The notes: a model not told the origin generated them from the sequence alone. 64,000 nt of DNA from Loktanella sp. DSM 29012 (GCF_900110705.1 NZ_FOEJ01000001.1:503501-567500), one strand, 5' to 3'. Numbered from the stretch's first letter, positions 25,121 through 35,730 are shown. Program-made: numbers and translations.

Positions 25121-26091
25121 TGCAGGCCGTTGAAATCGCCAAACCCGGTGGCCCGGAGGTTCTGACCTTGACCGACCGCCCCATGCCGGTGGCCGGGGCA
25201 GGGCAGGTGGTGATCAAGGTGGCCTATGCAGGTGTGAATCGCCCCGACGCGCTGCAACGTGCCGGTGCCTATGATCCGCCGCCCGGGGCATCCGACCTGC
25301 CGGGTCTGGAATGCGCAGGCGAGGTCTACAGCGTCGGGCCCGACGTGACCGGGCTGTCGGTTGGCGATGCGGTTTGCGCGCTGTTGCCCGGCGGGGGCTA
25401 CGCGGAATACGCAGCAACCCCGGCGGCGCATTGCCTGCCGGTACCTAAGGGATTGAGCCTGAAACAGGCAGCTTGTTTGCCCGAAACTTTCTTTACCGTG
25501 TGGTCCAATGTGTTCCTGCGCGGTGGCTTGCGGGCCGGTGAACGTTTCCTCGTGCACGGCGGATCATCGGGTATCGGAACCACGGCCATTCAATTGGCCC
25601 ATGCGTTCGGGGCGCGGGTATTCACGACGGCCAGCACCACGGCCAAGCTGGACGCCTGCCGTGACCTAGGGGCAGAGGTTCTGATCAACTATCGCGATGA
25701 GGATTTCGTCAAGATCGTGCGACAGCACGGCGGGGCCGATGTCATTCTGGATATGGTGGGCGGCTCTTATATCCAGCGCAACATTGCTGCGCTGGCCGAT
25801 GATGGGCGTCTTGTGCAGATCGCCTTCTTGGGTGGGGCAAAGGCCGATGTGAATTTCGTGCAGATGATGACCCGTCGATTGACCTTGACGGGCAGCACCC
25901 TGCGCCCGCAAAGCGATCTGGCCAAGGCACGGATTGCCAGCGATCTGCGCGAACGGGTCTGGCCGCTTCTGGCGGCAGGCCGCATCGGTCCCGTGATGGA
26001 CCAGGAATTTGCCCTGGCCGAAGCGCACGCGGCGCATGCCCGTATGGAAGCGGGCGATCACATCGGCAAGATCGTGTTGCGGGTCGGCTAG
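25117..26091 (+). CDS. NAD(P)H quinone oxidoreductase (zinc-independent MDR family)
   Basis: A 324-residue medium-chain reductase of the PIG3/quinone oxidoreductase type. N-terminal GroES-like domain (VNRPDALQRAGAYDPPPG near 44-61, LPGLECAGEV) and a Rossmann domain with VHGGSSGIGTTAIQLA near 147-162. Catalytic zinc ligands of true alcohol dehydrogenases are missing. It overlaps coq9 (ATGA), so it is in one operon and probably acts on quinones. The exact substrate is unknown. Confidence 0.9.
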   Translation: MMQAVEIAKPGGPEVLTLTDRPMPVAGAGQVVIKVAYAGVNRPDALQRAGAYDPPPGASDLPGLECAGEVYSVGPDVTGLSVGDAVCALLPGGGYAEYAATPAAHCLPVPKGLSLKQAACLPETFFTVWSNVFLRGGLRAGERFLVHGGSSGIGTTAIQLAHAFGARVFTTASTTAKLDACRDLGAEVLINYRDEDFVKIVRQHGGADVILDMVGGSYIQRNIAALADDGRLVQIAFLGGAKADVNFVQMMTRRLTLTGSTLRPQSDLAKARIASDLRERVWPLLAAGRIGPVMDQEFALAEAHAAHARMEAGDHIGKIVLRVG

Positions 26092-26143
26092 ACGACGCGC
26101 GTGCATCGGACTGCGCCCGGCACGACGCCCCGCCCGCCGTCCC

Positions 26144-26794
26144 CTACTGGCGGGGAGGGAAACCTTTGTAGACAGGCAGACGCCAACCCAGTGTGATGCT
26201 GCCAGCCCGCAGGGCGAATGTTGTCAATGCGCAGACGAGCAATGGTGCAGCCCCATTCAGGCCGAACGCCTGACAGGTCACCGCAGCCACCGCCCCCGCG
26301 AGGGCGCAGGTCACGTACAGCTCTCCTTGTTTCAGGACCAGCGGCACTTCGTTGCAGACAACGTCGCGCATCAGGCCCCCGAAACATCCCGTCGCGATGC
26401 CCATGATCAAAACGATTGGCCAGTCCATACCCATGGCGCGCGCCACGCCGACGCCTGCGGGCACGGCGACAGCCAGTGCCAAGGCATCGAACCAGACGAT
26501 CCCGGCATAGCGGCTTTCGAGTCGGTGGGCGGTGAAAAATACGATGATCGCAGCGATCCCCGCGACGGCGATATAGGTGGGGTCCGCGATCCAGAACACC
26601 ATGTCACGGTTCAACAAGACGTCGCGTAGCGTGCCGCCGCCGGTCGCCGTCAGGGCCGCAACGAAAACAAACCCCACCACGTCAAGCTGCGCGCGGCTGG
26701 CGACCAACGCACCGGTAATCGCAAAGATGAACACAGATGCATAGTCAAGTGCGACCAGCATCGGCATCAGGTCGGGCAGGTCTACCGCGATCAT
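26144..26794 (-). CDS. TRIC (UPF0126) family cation channel
   Basis: A 216-residue membrane protein with seven hydrophobic segments in two related halves, each with a Gly-rich kink: [13 protein letters not shown] near 49-61 and [15 protein letters not shown] near 132-146. This duplicated pattern marks the UPF0126/TRIC family of trimeric cation channels. It overlaps the upstream rnhA gene by 4 bases on the same strand. Confidence 0.9.
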   Translation of the reverse strand: MIAVDLPDLMPMLVALDYASVFIFAITGALVASRAQLDVVGFVFVAALTATGGGTLRDVLLNRDMVFWIADPTYIAVAGIAAIIVFFTAHRLESRYAGIVWFDALALAVAVPAGVGVARAMGMDWPIVLIMGIATGCFGGLMRDVVCNEVPLVLKQGELYVTCALAGAVAAVTCQAFGLNGAAPLLVCALTTFALRAGSITLGWRLPVYKGFPPRQ

Positions 26795-27243
26795 GGTTTG
26801 AAGGGTGCCATGCCGGCCCGCGCAAGCGCATCGGCGCGTTCGTTTTCAGGATGGCCTGCGTGCCCCTTGACCCATTCCCAGCTGACGTCATGGGATTGGG
26901 TCGCGGCATCAAGCCGTTTCCACAGTTCTTCGTTCTTGACGGGTTTTTTGGCTGCGGTCTGCCAGCCGCGCTTTTTCCAGCCGTGTATCCAGGTCGTGAT
27001 CCCATCCTTGACGTAAGAGCTGTCTGTCACGATCGTGATCGCACTTCGTTTCGTCAGGGATTCCAGAGCGCTGATCGCTGCCAGCAGTTCCATCTGGTTG
27101 TTGGTCGTCTTGACGGCACCGCCCTGCAATTCGCGTTCCTTGATCACGGTGTCGCCTTCGCGTGCGATCAGCAGGCAGCCCCATCCGCCGGGGCCGGGAT
27201 TTCCGGAACAGGCACCATCTGTATAGGCAAAAAGCTTGGGCAT
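26791..27243 (-). CDS. rnhA: Ribonuclease HI
   Basis: A 150-residue nuclease that removes RNA from RNA-DNA hybrids. The DEDD metal site is visible: Asp in [16 protein letters not shown] near residue 9, Glu in NNQMELLAA, Asp in [12 protein letters not shown] and Asp in NERADALA near 136. Complete and normal length. Followed by, and coupled to, the TRIC gene. Confidence 0.97.
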   Translation of the reverse strand: MPKLFAYTDGACSGNPGPGGWGCLLIAREGDTVIKERELQGGAVKTTNNQMELLAAISALESLTKRSAITIVTDSSYVKDGITTWIHGWKKRGWQTAAKKPVKNEELWKRLDAATQSHDVSWEWVKGHAGHPENERADALARAGMAPFKP

Positions 27244-27322
27244 GGATCAGGTCTTTCGGCGGGTAAAGCTGGGCCTCTCATCAAGGTATGTGGTCGCGGT
27301 GTCCAGTCCCGGGCGCGTTGCG

Positions 27323-27763
27323 TTACAGGATCAGCGGCAGGAAACTGATCACGACGATGCCCGTCAGCAGGGCGCGCAGTTTCATCCACCATGGTGGGGC
27401 CCAACCGGCCTTTGCAAATTGCCAGTCCAGCAGCAGCAGGCCGACAAAACCCGCAACCAGGTTGATCGCGGCCGTTGTCGGTCCGCCGCCGACCATGAAG
27501 AATGCCCAGAGGGCGGGAATGACCGACAACGCATAGGGCAACCAGCGGTCCTGTCGCGTGGCAAAGCCCCACAGGACACCGGACATGAACGACAGGATCA
27601 CACTGCCGTATGACAGCTGCACAAAGGGTGCGGTGAACCGTCCGCCCAGCGTCAGCAGGGCCCAGTCGCCCAGTGCTGGTACCATTGCCGTCAACGCGCC
27701 CCATAGAAACGGCAAAAGCCCGGCAAGGCCCAGGACAAGTGGTCCGGTCGGAATGCGAAACAT
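27323..27763 (-). CDS. DUF3429 family membrane protein
   Basis: A 146-residue protein with four to five hydrophobic segments, matching the DUF3429 family (LAGLLPFLWGAL, FMSGVLWGFATR, LVAGFVGLLLLDW). Function unknown; probably an inner-membrane protein. Upstream of rnhA on the same strand with a gap of 79 bases, and divergent from the cupin gene. Confidence 0.85.
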   Translation of the reverse strand: MFRIPTGPLVLGLAGLLPFLWGALTAMVPALGDWALLTLGGRFTAPFVQLSYGSVILSFMSGVLWGFATRQDRWLPYALSVIPALWAFFMVGGGPTTAAINLVAGFVGLLLLDWQFAKAGWAPPWWMKLRALLTGIVVISFLPLIL

Positions 27764-27936
27764 CAGGGTCGGCCTTTGTGCTTGGATGGATCAGATAGGC
27801 GTTTGATAGATGATCTGCCGGGCGTTGCACAACGCGACACGTCGTTTTGTCGCCTTTGGTGTCGGAAATAGTGCGGACATGGCGATGAGTCGCGATCCAA
27901 ATACCTGCGAGGGTGAACCAGCGAGGAGGCGTTGGC

Positions 27937-28368
27937 ATGGATTTTCTGACACAGGCGGTTGCGACCGTGGCAAATGCTGATCACGCACCGCTCGAGGCTT
28001 TTGATGACCCCCGGCGCGGTACCGTACAGTGGCGGACGTTGTTTTCCGGCGACCGGACCCAGACATCCAGCCTGACGCTGGGGGTGGCGGAATTCGGACC
28101 GGCGGGCACATTGCATTCGCACCGCCATTCACCGTGCGAGTTCTACTTTTGCCTGTCGGGGCAGGGGATCGTCACGATCGACGGAATTGACCACGATTTG
28201 CGACCGGGCGTTGCCTTGTACATCCCCGCCGATGCCGAACATTGCGTTGTGGCAGGCGAGGACGGGTTGCGGTTCCTGTATGGTTTTCCACAGGATCGGT
28301 TCTCAGACGTCGAATACCGTTTTTCCGCCGAAGCTGATCCTGTCTTGCAGGCCGCCATCGCGATCTGA
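27937..28368 (+). CDS. Single-domain cupin protein
   Basis: A 143-residue cupin. The first motif is HSHRHSPCEFYFCLSG near residues 55-70 (His, His, Glu ligands) and the second is ALYIPADAEHCV near 88-99 (His), so a mononuclear metal site is likely. Start at ATG 27937 with AGGAGG 7 bases upstream. Cupins do many things; in Roseobacters small cupins include DMSP lyases (DddW/DddQ/DddL), but I cannot show that this is one. Convergent with ispH. Confidence 0.8.
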   Translation: MDFLTQAVATVANADHAPLEAFDDPRRGTVQWRTLFSGDRTQTSSLTLGVAEFGPAGTLHSHRHSPCEFYFCLSGQGIVTIDGIDHDLRPGVALYIPADAEHCVVAGEDGLRFLYGFPQDRFSDVEYRFSAEADPVLQAAIAI

Positions 28369-28380
28369 CGGGTGGTCCCC

Positions 28381-29331
28381 TCAGGCTGGTTCGCGCAAAA
28401 CGCGTGGCACCTTGAATTCGACATTTTCGACCGCGGTTTCGACCATTTCGACCGTCACCTCGTAACGATCCCTGAAGGCCTGGATGACTTCTTCGATCAG
28501 GACCTCGGGTGCAGATGCCCCGGCGGTGATGCCCATTGACGTGATCCCGTCCAAGGCGCGCCAGTCGATATCTGCCGCGCGTTGGACCAGCTGGGAATAG
28601 GGGCAACCTGCCTTGGTTCCGACTTCGACGAGGCGTTTCGAGTTGGACGAATTCGGCGCGCCGACAACCAGCATGGCGTCACATTTCGGGGCCATCGCCT
28701 TGACCGCCTCCTGGCGGTTTGTCGTAGCGTAGCAGATGTCTTCCTTGTGGGGGCCGACGATTGCCGGGAACCGGGTTTTCAGTGCCTCGACGATGTCGAT
28801 GGTGTCATCCACAGACAAAGTGGTCTGCGTCACAAATGCCAGCCGTTCGGGGTCGCGCACATCCACATGTGCCACGTCCTCGACCGTTTCGACCAGCAGC
28901 ACATCACCCTCTGGCAATTGCCCCATCGTGCCGACTGTTTCGGGATGGCCTGCATGGCCGATCATGATCATCTGCAACCCGTTGTCCGCGTGGCGCTGCG
29001 CCTCGATATGGACCTTGCTGACCAGGGGGCAGGTTGCGTCCACATAGACCATCTCGCGTTTGGCGGCAGCGGCGGGGACCGCCTTGGGGACACCATGCGC
29101 GGAAAAGATGACAGGCCGGTCATCGGGGCATTCGTCCAGCGTTTCGACAAAAACCGCACCCTTGTCGCGCAAACCGTCGACCACGAATTTGTTGTGCACG
29201 ATCTCGTGCCGGACGAAAACGGGCGCACCCCATTTGTCCAGCGCCATTTCCACGATCTTGATCGCGCGGTCGACACCGGCGCAGAACCCGCGCGGCGCGG
29301 CAAGGTAGAGTGTCAGGGGCATCTTTGACAT
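28381..29331 (-). CDS. ispH: 4-hydroxy-3-methylbut-2-enyl diphosphate reductase
   Basis: Last enzyme of the MEP isoprenoid pathway, a 4Fe-4S protein of 316 residues that makes IPP and DMAPP. The three cluster Cys regions are visible: [24 protein letters not shown] and, later, [19 protein letters not shown] carries an active-site His. Start at ATG 29331 with AAAGG upstream; a second ATG three codons on is possible. Confidence 0.96.
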   Translation of the reverse strand: MSKMPLTLYLAAPRGFCAGVDRAIKIVEMALDKWGAPVFVRHEIVHNKFVVDGLRDKGAVFVETLDECPDDRPVIFSAHGVPKAVPAAAAKREMVYVDATCPLVSKVHIEAQRHADNGLQMIMIGHAGHPETVGTMGQLPEGDVLLVETVEDVAHVDVRDPERLAFVTQTTLSVDDTIDIVEALKTRFPAIVGPHKEDICYATTNRQEAVKAMAPKCDAMLVVGAPNSSNSKRLVEVGTKAGCPYSQLVQRAADIDWRALDGITSMGITAGASAPEVLIEEVIQAFRDRYEVTVEMVETAVENVEFKVPRVLREPA

Positions 29332-29403
29332 GGGGTGCCTTTCGGTCCGTGTGCTGTCTAGATAGGCGGGCTTATGCAGCAGGTCCAGTGTGCGGTTCTA
29401 CCC

Positions 29404-29438
29404 AAACAAAAGGCCCGCAGGATCATGCTGCGGGCCTT
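29404..29438 (-). terminator. Rho-independent terminator after the NYN gene
   Basis: Minus-strand 11-bp perfect stem (29438-29428 with 29420-29410), 7-base loop, followed by TTGTTT. It lies 26 bases beyond the NYN stop codon. The rest of the 132-base gap before ispH shows nothing else. Confidence 0.8.
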
Positions 29439-29463
29439 GCATCGCTCGTTCGGTCTACGCGGG

Positions 29464-30042
29464 TCAGTCTGCTTCGGTTATTGCTTGGTCTTCGTCTGAT
29501 TGCCCGCGTGGCTCGCGCGGTGGGCGGCCAATGACATCGCGCAGTTCATCCAGTTCGATGAAATTGTCGCACTGGCGACGCAGTTCGTCTGCAATCATCG
29601 GGGGCTGGCTGCGAATGGTCGAAACCACGGAAACGCGCACACCTTTGCGTTGGAGGGATTCAACAAGCGGGCGAAAATCACCATCGCCGGAAAACAGTAC
29701 GATATGATCGACATGCGGGGCTAGTTCCATTGCATCGACGGTCAGCTCGATGTCCATGTTGCCCTTGATCTTGCGACGGCCCATGGAATCCGTGAATTCC
29801 TTGGCCGGCTTGGTCACCATGTTGAAACCGTTGTAGTTCAGCCAGTCGACCAGCGGACGGATCGGAGAGAAGTCGTCATTTTCCAAAAGCGCCGTGTAGT
29901 AGAATGCGCGCAGCAGCTTGCCACGCCGCATGAATTCCGCGCGCAGCAGTTTGTAGTCGATATCAAAGCCGAGCGCTTTGGCTGCAGCATAGAGATTCGC
30001 CCCGTCTATGAAGAGGGCCAATCTTTCGTCGCGGTAAAACAT
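29464..30042 (-). CDS. NYN domain (LabA/DUF88-like) protein, putative nuclease
   Basis: A 192-residue NYN-domain protein, related to PIN-type RNases. Acidic site residues are visible in LALFIDGANLY near 8-18, NMDIELTVDAM near 94-104 and IVLFSGDGDF near 114-123. A disordered acidic tail ends it. Such proteins are thought to process RNA; the target is unknown. ATG 30042 is preferred over a GTG one codon before it. Divergent from folK. Confidence 0.88.
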   Translation of the reverse strand: MFYRDERLALFIDGANLYAAAKALGFDIDYKLLRAEFMRRGKLLRAFYYTALLENDDFSPIRPLVDWLNYNGFNMVTKPAKEFTDSMGRRKIKGNMDIELTVDAMELAPHVDHIVLFSGDGDFRPLVESLQRKGVRVSVVSTIRSQPPMIADELRRQCDNFIELDELRDVIGRPPREPRGQSDEDQAITEAD

Positions 30043-30156
30043 CACGTAGCCTTTTTGAAAGCCGTTAAAAATTTTCAGAAACAGAGGCTGACATCTGCCA
30101 AAGTAGCGAAGAGACTGGTTCTATATGAGAGCGGGTAATGAGGTTGCAAGCAGACC

Positions 30157-30747
30157 GTGACGGCACCAAGCAGAATCGCGCTTGTCGCATTGGGGGGCAA
30201 TGGGTCTGACGCTTCGAGCGAGCGTCAGCAGGCTGTTTCAATCGCTGCGAGAGCCGTCGCTGTCGCCTTGGAAGGCGGTCCGGACGTGCGGCTGTCTGCG
30301 CTTTATGACACTGACGCCTATCCTGTTGGAATTGGTTCGGATTTTACGAATGCGGCGATGGCGGTGCCGACGCTGCTCGAACCGGAAGATATCTTGGCAC
30401 GCCTGCATGAGATCGAGGCTCGCGCAGGGCGCATACGCCAGAAAAGATGGGGTCCGCGACCGATTGATCTTGATCTGATCGGATTGGGTGACCTGATATT
30501 ACCTTGCGTCACAACGCAGTCGGCATGGCGCAACATGTCGTTGGAGGATCAGCAGGAGCATTGGCCTGTGGAACTGATCCTGCCGCATCCGCGGGTTCAG
30601 GATCGGGGATTCGTGCTGATTCCTCTGTGCGACGTGGCACCCGATTGGGTTCATCCGGTGCTGGGTAAATCCGTTCGGCAGATGTGCGCCGAACTGCCGG
30701 CGGACCAACGCAAAGGTGTCGTGCGGTCTGACCGACAAGAGGCTTGA
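30157..30747 (+). CDS. folK: 2-amino-4-hydroxy-6-hydroxymethyldihydropteridine diphosphokinase
   Basis: Pyrophosphokinase of folate synthesis. The 196-residue protein starts with the ALGGNGSD region and carries the family signature [16 protein letters not shown] near 91-106 with the two metal-binding Asp residues, then [16 protein letters not shown]. Start at GTG 30157 with only a poor ribosome site; a different start cannot be excluded. It is slightly longer than E. coli FolK (159). Confidence 0.92.
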   Translation: MTAPSRIALVALGGNGSDASSERQQAVSIAARAVAVALEGGPDVRLSALYDTDAYPVGIGSDFTNAAMAVPTLLEPEDILARLHEIEARAGRIRQKRWGPRPIDLDLIGLGDLILPCVTTQSAWRNMSLEDQQEHWPVELILPHPRVQDRGFVLIPLCDVAPDWVHPVLGKSVRQMCAELPADQRKGVVRSDRQEA

Positions 30748-30835
30748 CAGGACGGGAAATCGGGTTGTCTTTCGGGGCGATGCGTGGCATGAGCATGGCT
30801 TGCTATCCATTTCGGACAACAACAGGAGTGTGCCG

Positions 30836-31189
30836 ATGGCCCGCGTTACCGTCGAAGATTGTGTCGACAAGGTCCCGAACCGGTTTGAACTCGTCATGCT
30901 GGCCGCGCATCGTGCGCGTGAAATCGCAGCAGGTTCGCCCGTGACCGTTAGCCGCGACAACGACAAGAACCCTGTCGTGTCCCTGCGCGAAATCGCAGAC
31001 GAGACTCAGCAGGCCGACGATCTGCGCGAGCGCATGATCGAGGCGAACCAGACCCAGATCGAAGTCGATGAACCCGAAGAGGACCAGATGGCCCTGCTGA
31101 TGGGTGCCGAATCGGACAAGCCGGTCGAGGACGATATGTCCGAAGAAAAGCTGCTGCGCGCCTTGATGGAAGCGCAGGGTCAACGCTGA
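30836..31189 (+). CDS. rpoZ: RNA polymerase omega subunit
   Basis: A 117-residue omega subunit that helps assemble RNA polymerase and forms one of the ppGpp sites. It shows the family start [20 protein letters not shown] and the [11 protein letters not shown] helix. Start at ATG 30836 with AGGAG 7 bases upstream; a longer frame upstream has no support. It lies just before rsh, a common and functionally sensible pair. Confidence 0.95.
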   Translation: MARVTVEDCVDKVPNRFELVMLAAHRAREIAAGSPVTVSRDNDKNPVVSLREIADETQQADDLRERMIEANQTQIEVDEPEEDQMALLMGAESDKPVEDDMSEEKLLRALMEAQGQR

Positions 31190-31229
31190 CGGCCGGCCCC
31201 CGGCCCAGACATGAGAGTGCCGGACCACG

Positions 31230-33353
31230 ATGACGACAGCCGATGACCTGATCGCACTGGTCCGCACCTACAACCCCCGCACGAATTCAGCATTGATCGC
31301 CGACGCCTATGCGTTCGGCGATCAGATGCACGAGGGGCAATTTCGCCATTCCGGTGAAAAGTATTTCACACATCCCGTCGCCGTGGCCGAATCGCTGGCC
31401 AAGATGCAGATGGACGATGCCACGATCATCACGGCCCTGCTGCATGATACGATCGAGGATACGCCAGCCAGTTTCGCCATCGTGCAAAAACGGTTCGGTC
31501 AGGAAATTGCGGAACTTGTGGATGGCGTCACGAAACTGACAAACCTCCAGCTCAACAGCCGTGAAACCAAAGAGGCCGAGAATTTTCGCAAGTTGTTCAT
31601 GGCGACCAGCCGCGACCTGCGTGTGACCTTGGTCAAATTGGCCGACCGTCTGCACAACATGCGCACCATCAGGTCGATGCGCCCGGAAAAGCAGGCCCAG
31701 AAATCGCGCGAAACCATGGATATCTATGCGCCTCTCGCGGGGCGGATGGGGATGCAATGGATGCGCGAGGAACTCGAGGATCTGGCGTTTCGCGTGCTGA
31801 ACCCTGAGGCCCGCAATTCGATCATCCGCCGTTTCATCATGTTGCAGCGCGAATCGGGCGATGTGGTGAACCGCATTACGTCCGATATCCGGGTCGAGTT
31901 GGAACGCGCCGATATCGATGCCGAGGTCATGGGGCGCGCCAAGAAGCCCTATTCGGTCTGGCGCAAGATGCAGGAAAAGGATCAGGGGTTTTCCCGCCTG
32001 TCCGATATTTATGGATTCCGGATCGTCACCGCGACCGAAGGCGATTGCTACCGCATCCTTGGCGCGATCCATCAACGTTGGCGCGCGGTGCCGGGGCGTT
32101 TCAAGGACTATATCAGCCAGCCGAAAACCAACGGTTATCGGTCGATCCATACGACCGTGTCCGGCCGTGACGGCCGCCGGGTTGAGGTTCAGATCCGCAC
32201 GCGCGAAATGCACGAAGTCGCCGAAACCGGCGTGGCTGCGCATTGGTCCTACAAGAACGGCGAGAGGGTCGAGAACCGATTTGCGGTCGACCCGGTGAAA
32301 TGGATCAGTGCACTGACCGAACGACTGGAGGACGACGAGGATCACGACGCCTTTCTCGAGGCGGTCAAGCTGGAGATGTACACCGACCAGGTGTTCTGTT
32401 TCACGCCCAAGGGCGAAGTGATCAAGCTGCCGCGTGGTGCCACGCCAATCGACTTTGCCTATGCCATTCACACGCGTATCGGCACAACCTGTCAAGGGGC
32501 CAAGGTCGACGGCCTGCGCGTGCCGCTATGGACCCGCCTGAAAAATGGCCAATCGGTCGAAATCATCACCGCTGCCGGACAGACGCCGCAATCGACATGG
32601 ATCGACATTGCCGTGACAGGTCGTGCCAAGACGGCCATTCGCAAGTTCCTGCGCGAAGAGGATCGTGATCGCTACGTGCGATTGGGACGCGAGCTGGTCC
32701 GTGTCGCCTTTGAGAATGCAGGCAAGAAGATGACGGAAAAGGCCCTGCGCACGGCGGCAAAGACGCTGGCGATGGGATCGGCCGACGACATGCTGGCCAG
32801 CTTGGGCAGCGCAGAGATTTCGGCGCGCGACATCGTGCGCGCCATCTATCCCGATCTGGACACACGTCCGACCGGTGAGGTCGACGCTAGCCGCGCTGTC
32901 GTGGGTCTGCGGGACGACCAGAAGTTTCAGCGTGCAGCCTGCTGTCAGCCCGTTCCGGGCGAGAGGATCATCGGGATCACCTACCGTGGCCAAGGCGTGC
33001 GGGTGCATGCCATCGACTGCGAGGCACTGGTCGACTACGAGGATCAGCTGGACCGTTGGGTTGATCTGCGGTGGCAAGAGGGCCAACATAAACCCGTTCA
33101 TGCAGTGACCCTCGACATCTCGATCACGAACGATGCAGGGGTGCTGGGACGGATCTGTACGCTGATTGGTGAACAGGACGCGAATATTTCCGACCTGAAA
33201 TTCATCGACCGCAAGCCGGATTACTTTAGGTTGCTGATTGACGTGGATTTGCGGGACGCCGACCATCTGCACCGCGTCGTCACCGCCATCGAGGCGGACA
33301 GCAATGTGTCCAACCTGTCGCGGCAGCGTGATCCGGGGCAATCTGGCGCTTAA
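31230..33353 (+). CDS. rsh: Bifunctional (p)ppGpp synthetase/hydrolase (RSH)
   Basis: Makes and breaks (p)ppGpp. The 707 residues show: an HD hydrolase domain at about 30-190 with ALLHDTIEDTP, a synthetase domain at about 230-350 with GRAKKPYSVWRKM and SDIYGFRIV, a TGS domain near 390-450 (FCFTPKGEVIKLPRGATPIDFAYAIH region), and a C-terminal ACT domain near 630-700. Both catalytic halves look intact. It is probably the only long RSH enzyme of the cell, as is normal in alphaproteobacteria. Confidence 0.95.
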   Translation: MTTADDLIALVRTYNPRTNSALIADAYAFGDQMHEGQFRHSGEKYFTHPVAVAESLAKMQMDDATIITALLHDTIEDTPASFAIVQKRFGQEIAELVDGVTKLTNLQLNSRETKEAENFRKLFMATSRDLRVTLVKLADRLHNMRTIRSMRPEKQAQKSRETMDIYAPLAGRMGMQWMREELEDLAFRVLNPEARNSIIRRFIMLQRESGDVVNRITSDIRVELERADIDAEVMGRAKKPYSVWRKMQEKDQGFSRLSDIYGFRIVTATEGDCYRILGAIHQRWRAVPGRFKDYISQPKTNGYRSIHTTVSGRDGRRVEVQIRTREMHEVAETGVAAHWSYKNGERVENRFAVDPVKWISALTERLEDDEDHDAFLEAVKLEMYTDQVFCFTPKGEVIKLPRGATPIDFAYAIHTRIGTTCQGAKVDGLRVPLWTRLKNGQSVEIITAAGQTPQSTWIDIAVTGRAKTAIRKFLREEDRDRYVRLGRELVRVAFENAGKKMTEKALRTAAKTLAMGSADDMLASLGSAEISARDIVRAIYPDLDTRPTGEVDASRAVVGLRDDQKFQRAACCQPVPGERIIGITYRGQGVRVHAIDCEALVDYEDQLDRWVDLRWQEGQHKPVHAVTLDISITNDAGVLGRICTLIGEQDANISDLKFIDRKPDYFRLLIDVDLRDADHLHRVVTAIEADSNVSNLSRQRDPGQSGA

Positions 33354-33376
33354 CCGACGAGGCGAGGGGAAACCGG

Positions 33377-34024
33377 GTGTTCAAACGCAGGGACAGGCGA
33401 CCGGCCTGGCGGGTCATGGCCTCTGCCGTGTATCCCGACGGGGGTTGGCGTCGGGCGTTCTGGTATGTCCAGCGCCGCCTGCAACGCCTGCCGGACACCC
33501 CTGAAAAAATCGGTCGCGGCGTCTGGGCTGGTGTTTTTACCACCTTTACCCCGTTCTACGGCCTGCATTTCGTGATCGCAGCGCTGATCGCACGTCTGAT
33601 GCGCGGGAATATTCTGGCCGCGCTCATGGCGACGTTCTTTGGCAATCCGCTGACCTATCTGCCGATTGCGGCTGCGTCACTGGGGTTCGGGCGCTGGATT
33701 TTCGGGTTGGGTCCGCATCAGGACCCCCATTCGATCGGCACAAAGTTCATGAACGCGGGCAAGGACCTGACCCATAACCTGTTGGCGCTCTTTTCGCCGG
33801 CCAAGCCGGACTGGCATGGCCTCGCGATTTTTTACGACGACATTTTCCTGCCCTACCTCATCGGTGGCCTGGTGCCCGGTGCGATCTCTGCCACGCTTTG
33901 CTATTTTCTCGTGGTGCCAGTTCTGAGGGCGCAGCAGAACCGGCGGCGCAAACGGCTCCGGGCCAAGCTTGAAAGGTTGGCGCTGCCGAAATCCGGGGAT
34001 GGCGAAGCAGGGAATTCGGACTAG
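33377..34024 (+). CDS. DUF2062 family membrane protein
   Basis: A 215-residue protein of the DUF2062 family, function unknown. Two or more membrane segments surround the family core ([18 protein letters not shown], then [14 protein letters not shown]). The ends are strongly basic. Start at GTG 33377 behind GAGGGG. Between rsh and pdxJ on the same strand. Confidence 0.85.
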   Translation: MFKRRDRRPAWRVMASAVYPDGGWRRAFWYVQRRLQRLPDTPEKIGRGVWAGVFTTFTPFYGLHFVIAALIARLMRGNILAALMATFFGNPLTYLPIAAASLGFGRWIFGLGPHQDPHSIGTKFMNAGKDLTHNLLALFSPAKPDWHGLAIFYDDIFLPYLIGGLVPGAISATLCYFLVVPVLRAQQNRRRKRLRAKLERLALPKSGDGEAGNSD

Positions 34025-34053
34025 GTTCCAGCCAGTACCGATTGGAGACAGTG

Positions 34054-34797
34054 ATGACCGAAAAACTGCGTCTTGGCGTGAATATCGACCACGTGGCGAC
34101 CGTGCGCAACGCGCGCGGCGGGGACAACCCCGACCCCCTGCGCGCGGCCCTGATGGCGCAGGATGCTGGCGCAGACGGCATCACGGCACACCTGCGCGAA
34201 GATCGTCGCCACATCCGGGATGCCGATATGGCAGCCCTCAAGGACAAGCTGTCCATCCCGCTGAACTTCGAAATGGCGGCAACAGCCGAGATGCGCGACA
34301 TCGCCTTGCGCACCAAACCGCATGCCGTTTGCCTGGTTCCCGAAAAGCGCGAGGAACGCACCACCGAAGGCGGTCTGGAGGTCGCCCGACAGGCAAATGT
34401 GCTGGCGGATTATTTCGCCCCCCTGCAAGAGGCGGGATGTCGTATCTCTTTGTTCGTGGCCCCCGACCGCGATCAGGTCGAGGCCGCACACCGCATCGGT
34501 GCGCCCGTGATCGAACTGCACGCCGGTGCATATGCGGATGCATGGGCCGAGGGGCGTTGGGCCGACCGTGACGCTGAACAGAAACGTCTGGTCGATATGG
34601 CGATCTACGGGCATCAGCTGGGTCTTGAGGTGCACGTGGGTCACGGTCTGACATTCGACAGCGTTGGCCCGATCGCGGCGCTGCCGCAGGTGCGCGAACT
34701 GAACATCGGTCATTTCATCATAGGCGAGTCCATTTTTATGGGGCTGGATGGTGCGATCCGCGAGATGCGCGCGCGCATGGACGCAGCCCGCGCATGA
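34054..34797 (+). CDS. pdxJ: Pyridoxine 5'-phosphate synthase
   Basis: Joins 1-deoxy-D-xylulose 5-phosphate and 3-amino-2-oxopropyl phosphate to form pyridoxine phosphate (DXP-dependent vitamin B6 route). A 247-residue TIM barrel with [17 protein letters not shown] near 6-22, HLREDRRHI near 50-58 and the phosphate site GHGLTFDSV. Start at ATG 34054, with GGAGA 5 bases upstream. It overlaps the deaminase gene by 4 bases. Confidence 0.96.
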   Translation: MTEKLRLGVNIDHVATVRNARGGDNPDPLRAALMAQDAGADGITAHLREDRRHIRDADMAALKDKLSIPLNFEMAATAEMRDIALRTKPHAVCLVPEKREERTTEGGLEVARQANVLADYFAPLQEAGCRISLFVAPDRDQVEAAHRIGAPVIELHAGAYADAWAEGRWADRDAEQKRLVDMAIYGHQLGLEVHVGHGLTFDSVGPIAALPQVRELNIGHFIIGESIFMGLDGAIREMRARMDAARA

Positions 34798-35261
34798 TCC
34801 CCACGGATGCCGAACGCGACGCCATGCGCGGCGTGGCCGATCACGCGCTGGACCTGCACGCGCAGGGCAAGGACATCGTTTTTACGGCTGCCGTAGTCAA
34901 AGACGGGCAGGTGATCGCCACGGCCCGAAACGAGGTTGGTGACACCAACGACGTGTCGCGCCACGCCGAGGTGGTCGCCATCGCCCGTGCGGCCGATGCG
35001 CTGGGTGATCGTAGCCTCAAGGGGTGCACGTTGCTGGCGTCCTGTCAGCCCTGCGAGATGTGCCTGTCGGCAATGCGCTGGGCGGAAATCGACCGGGTGA
35101 TCTTTGGCGCGCAACAGGCCAACAGTGCCGCTGCCTTCTTTCGGTTTCCAAAGCTGAAGATCAGCGATTTTCACGCCGCCTGCGACGGGGCATTCGAATA
35201 CCTCGGCGGGGTCGAAGAGGACCGCCTGCACGTCATTTACGCGCCCGAGGGCCAGAAATGA
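34794..35261 (+). CDS. Nucleoside/cytidine deaminase family protein
   Basis: A 155-residue zinc deaminase. The metal motif is [11 protein letters not shown] near 59-69 (His, catalytic Glu) plus [12 protein letters not shown] near 80-91 (two Cys). This CDA/guanine-deaminase-like family acts on nucleobases or nucleosides; the substrate is unclear. It is embedded between pdxJ and acpS with ATGA overlaps on both sides, a common arrangement in Rhodobacteraceae. Confidence 0.88.
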   Translation: MIPTDAERDAMRGVADHALDLHAQGKDIVFTAAVVKDGQVIATARNEVGDTNDVSRHAEVVAIARAADALGDRSLKGCTLLASCQPCEMCLSAMRWAEIDRVIFGAQQANSAAAFFRFPKLKISDFHAACDGAFEYLGGVEEDRLHVIYAPEGQK

Positions 35262-35674
35262 TCCTCGGGATCGGGACGGATCTGGCCAATATCGACCGGA
35301 TCGCAGGCACGCTGGACCGATTTGGTGACCGGTTTCGCAACCGCGTCTTTACCGAAACCGAACAGGCCAAGGCTGAACGCCGCCACGACACCCCCGGCAC
35401 CTATGCCAAGCGCTGGGCGGCCAAGGAGGCCTGTTCAAAGGCATTGGGCACGGGGTTGCGCATGGGGATCGCGTGGAAGGACATGTCCGTCACCAACCTG
35501 CATACCGGTCAACCCGTGATGCAAGTGACCGGCTGGGCCAAGGACCGGCTGGACCAGATGACGCCACCGGGACACCGGGCCGTGATCCATGTCACGCTGA
35601 CGGACGATCATCCTTGGGCACAGGCCTTTGTCCTGATCGAGGCGCTGCCGGTCACCGCAGACCCTGCGGCTTGA
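35258..35674 (+). CDS. acpS: Holo-[acyl-carrier-protein] synthase
   Basis: Transfers 4'-phosphopantetheine from CoA to acyl carrier protein. 138 residues with [15 protein letters not shown] at the start (metal-binding Asp8) and [15 protein letters not shown] near 46-60 (Glu). Start at ATG 35258, which overlaps the deaminase stop. Length is normal. Confidence 0.95.
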   Translation: MILGIGTDLANIDRIAGTLDRFGDRFRNRVFTETEQAKAERRHDTPGTYAKRWAAKEACSKALGTGLRMGIAWKDMSVTNLHTGQPVMQVTGWAKDRLDQMTPPGHRAVIHVTLTDDHPWAQAFVLIEALPVTADPAA

Positions 35675-35730
35675 CAGATGCAGGCCGTGCGATCATTTAG
35701 CCGTTCAGAATAAGGGACGGGATTGATCAC

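Noticed and set aside
26118-26157. GC-rich inverted repeat (CCCCGCC/GGCGGGG) between the quinone reductase and TRIC genes
   Set aside because: Loop of 14 bases and no T-run on either strand, so terminator function is not supported.
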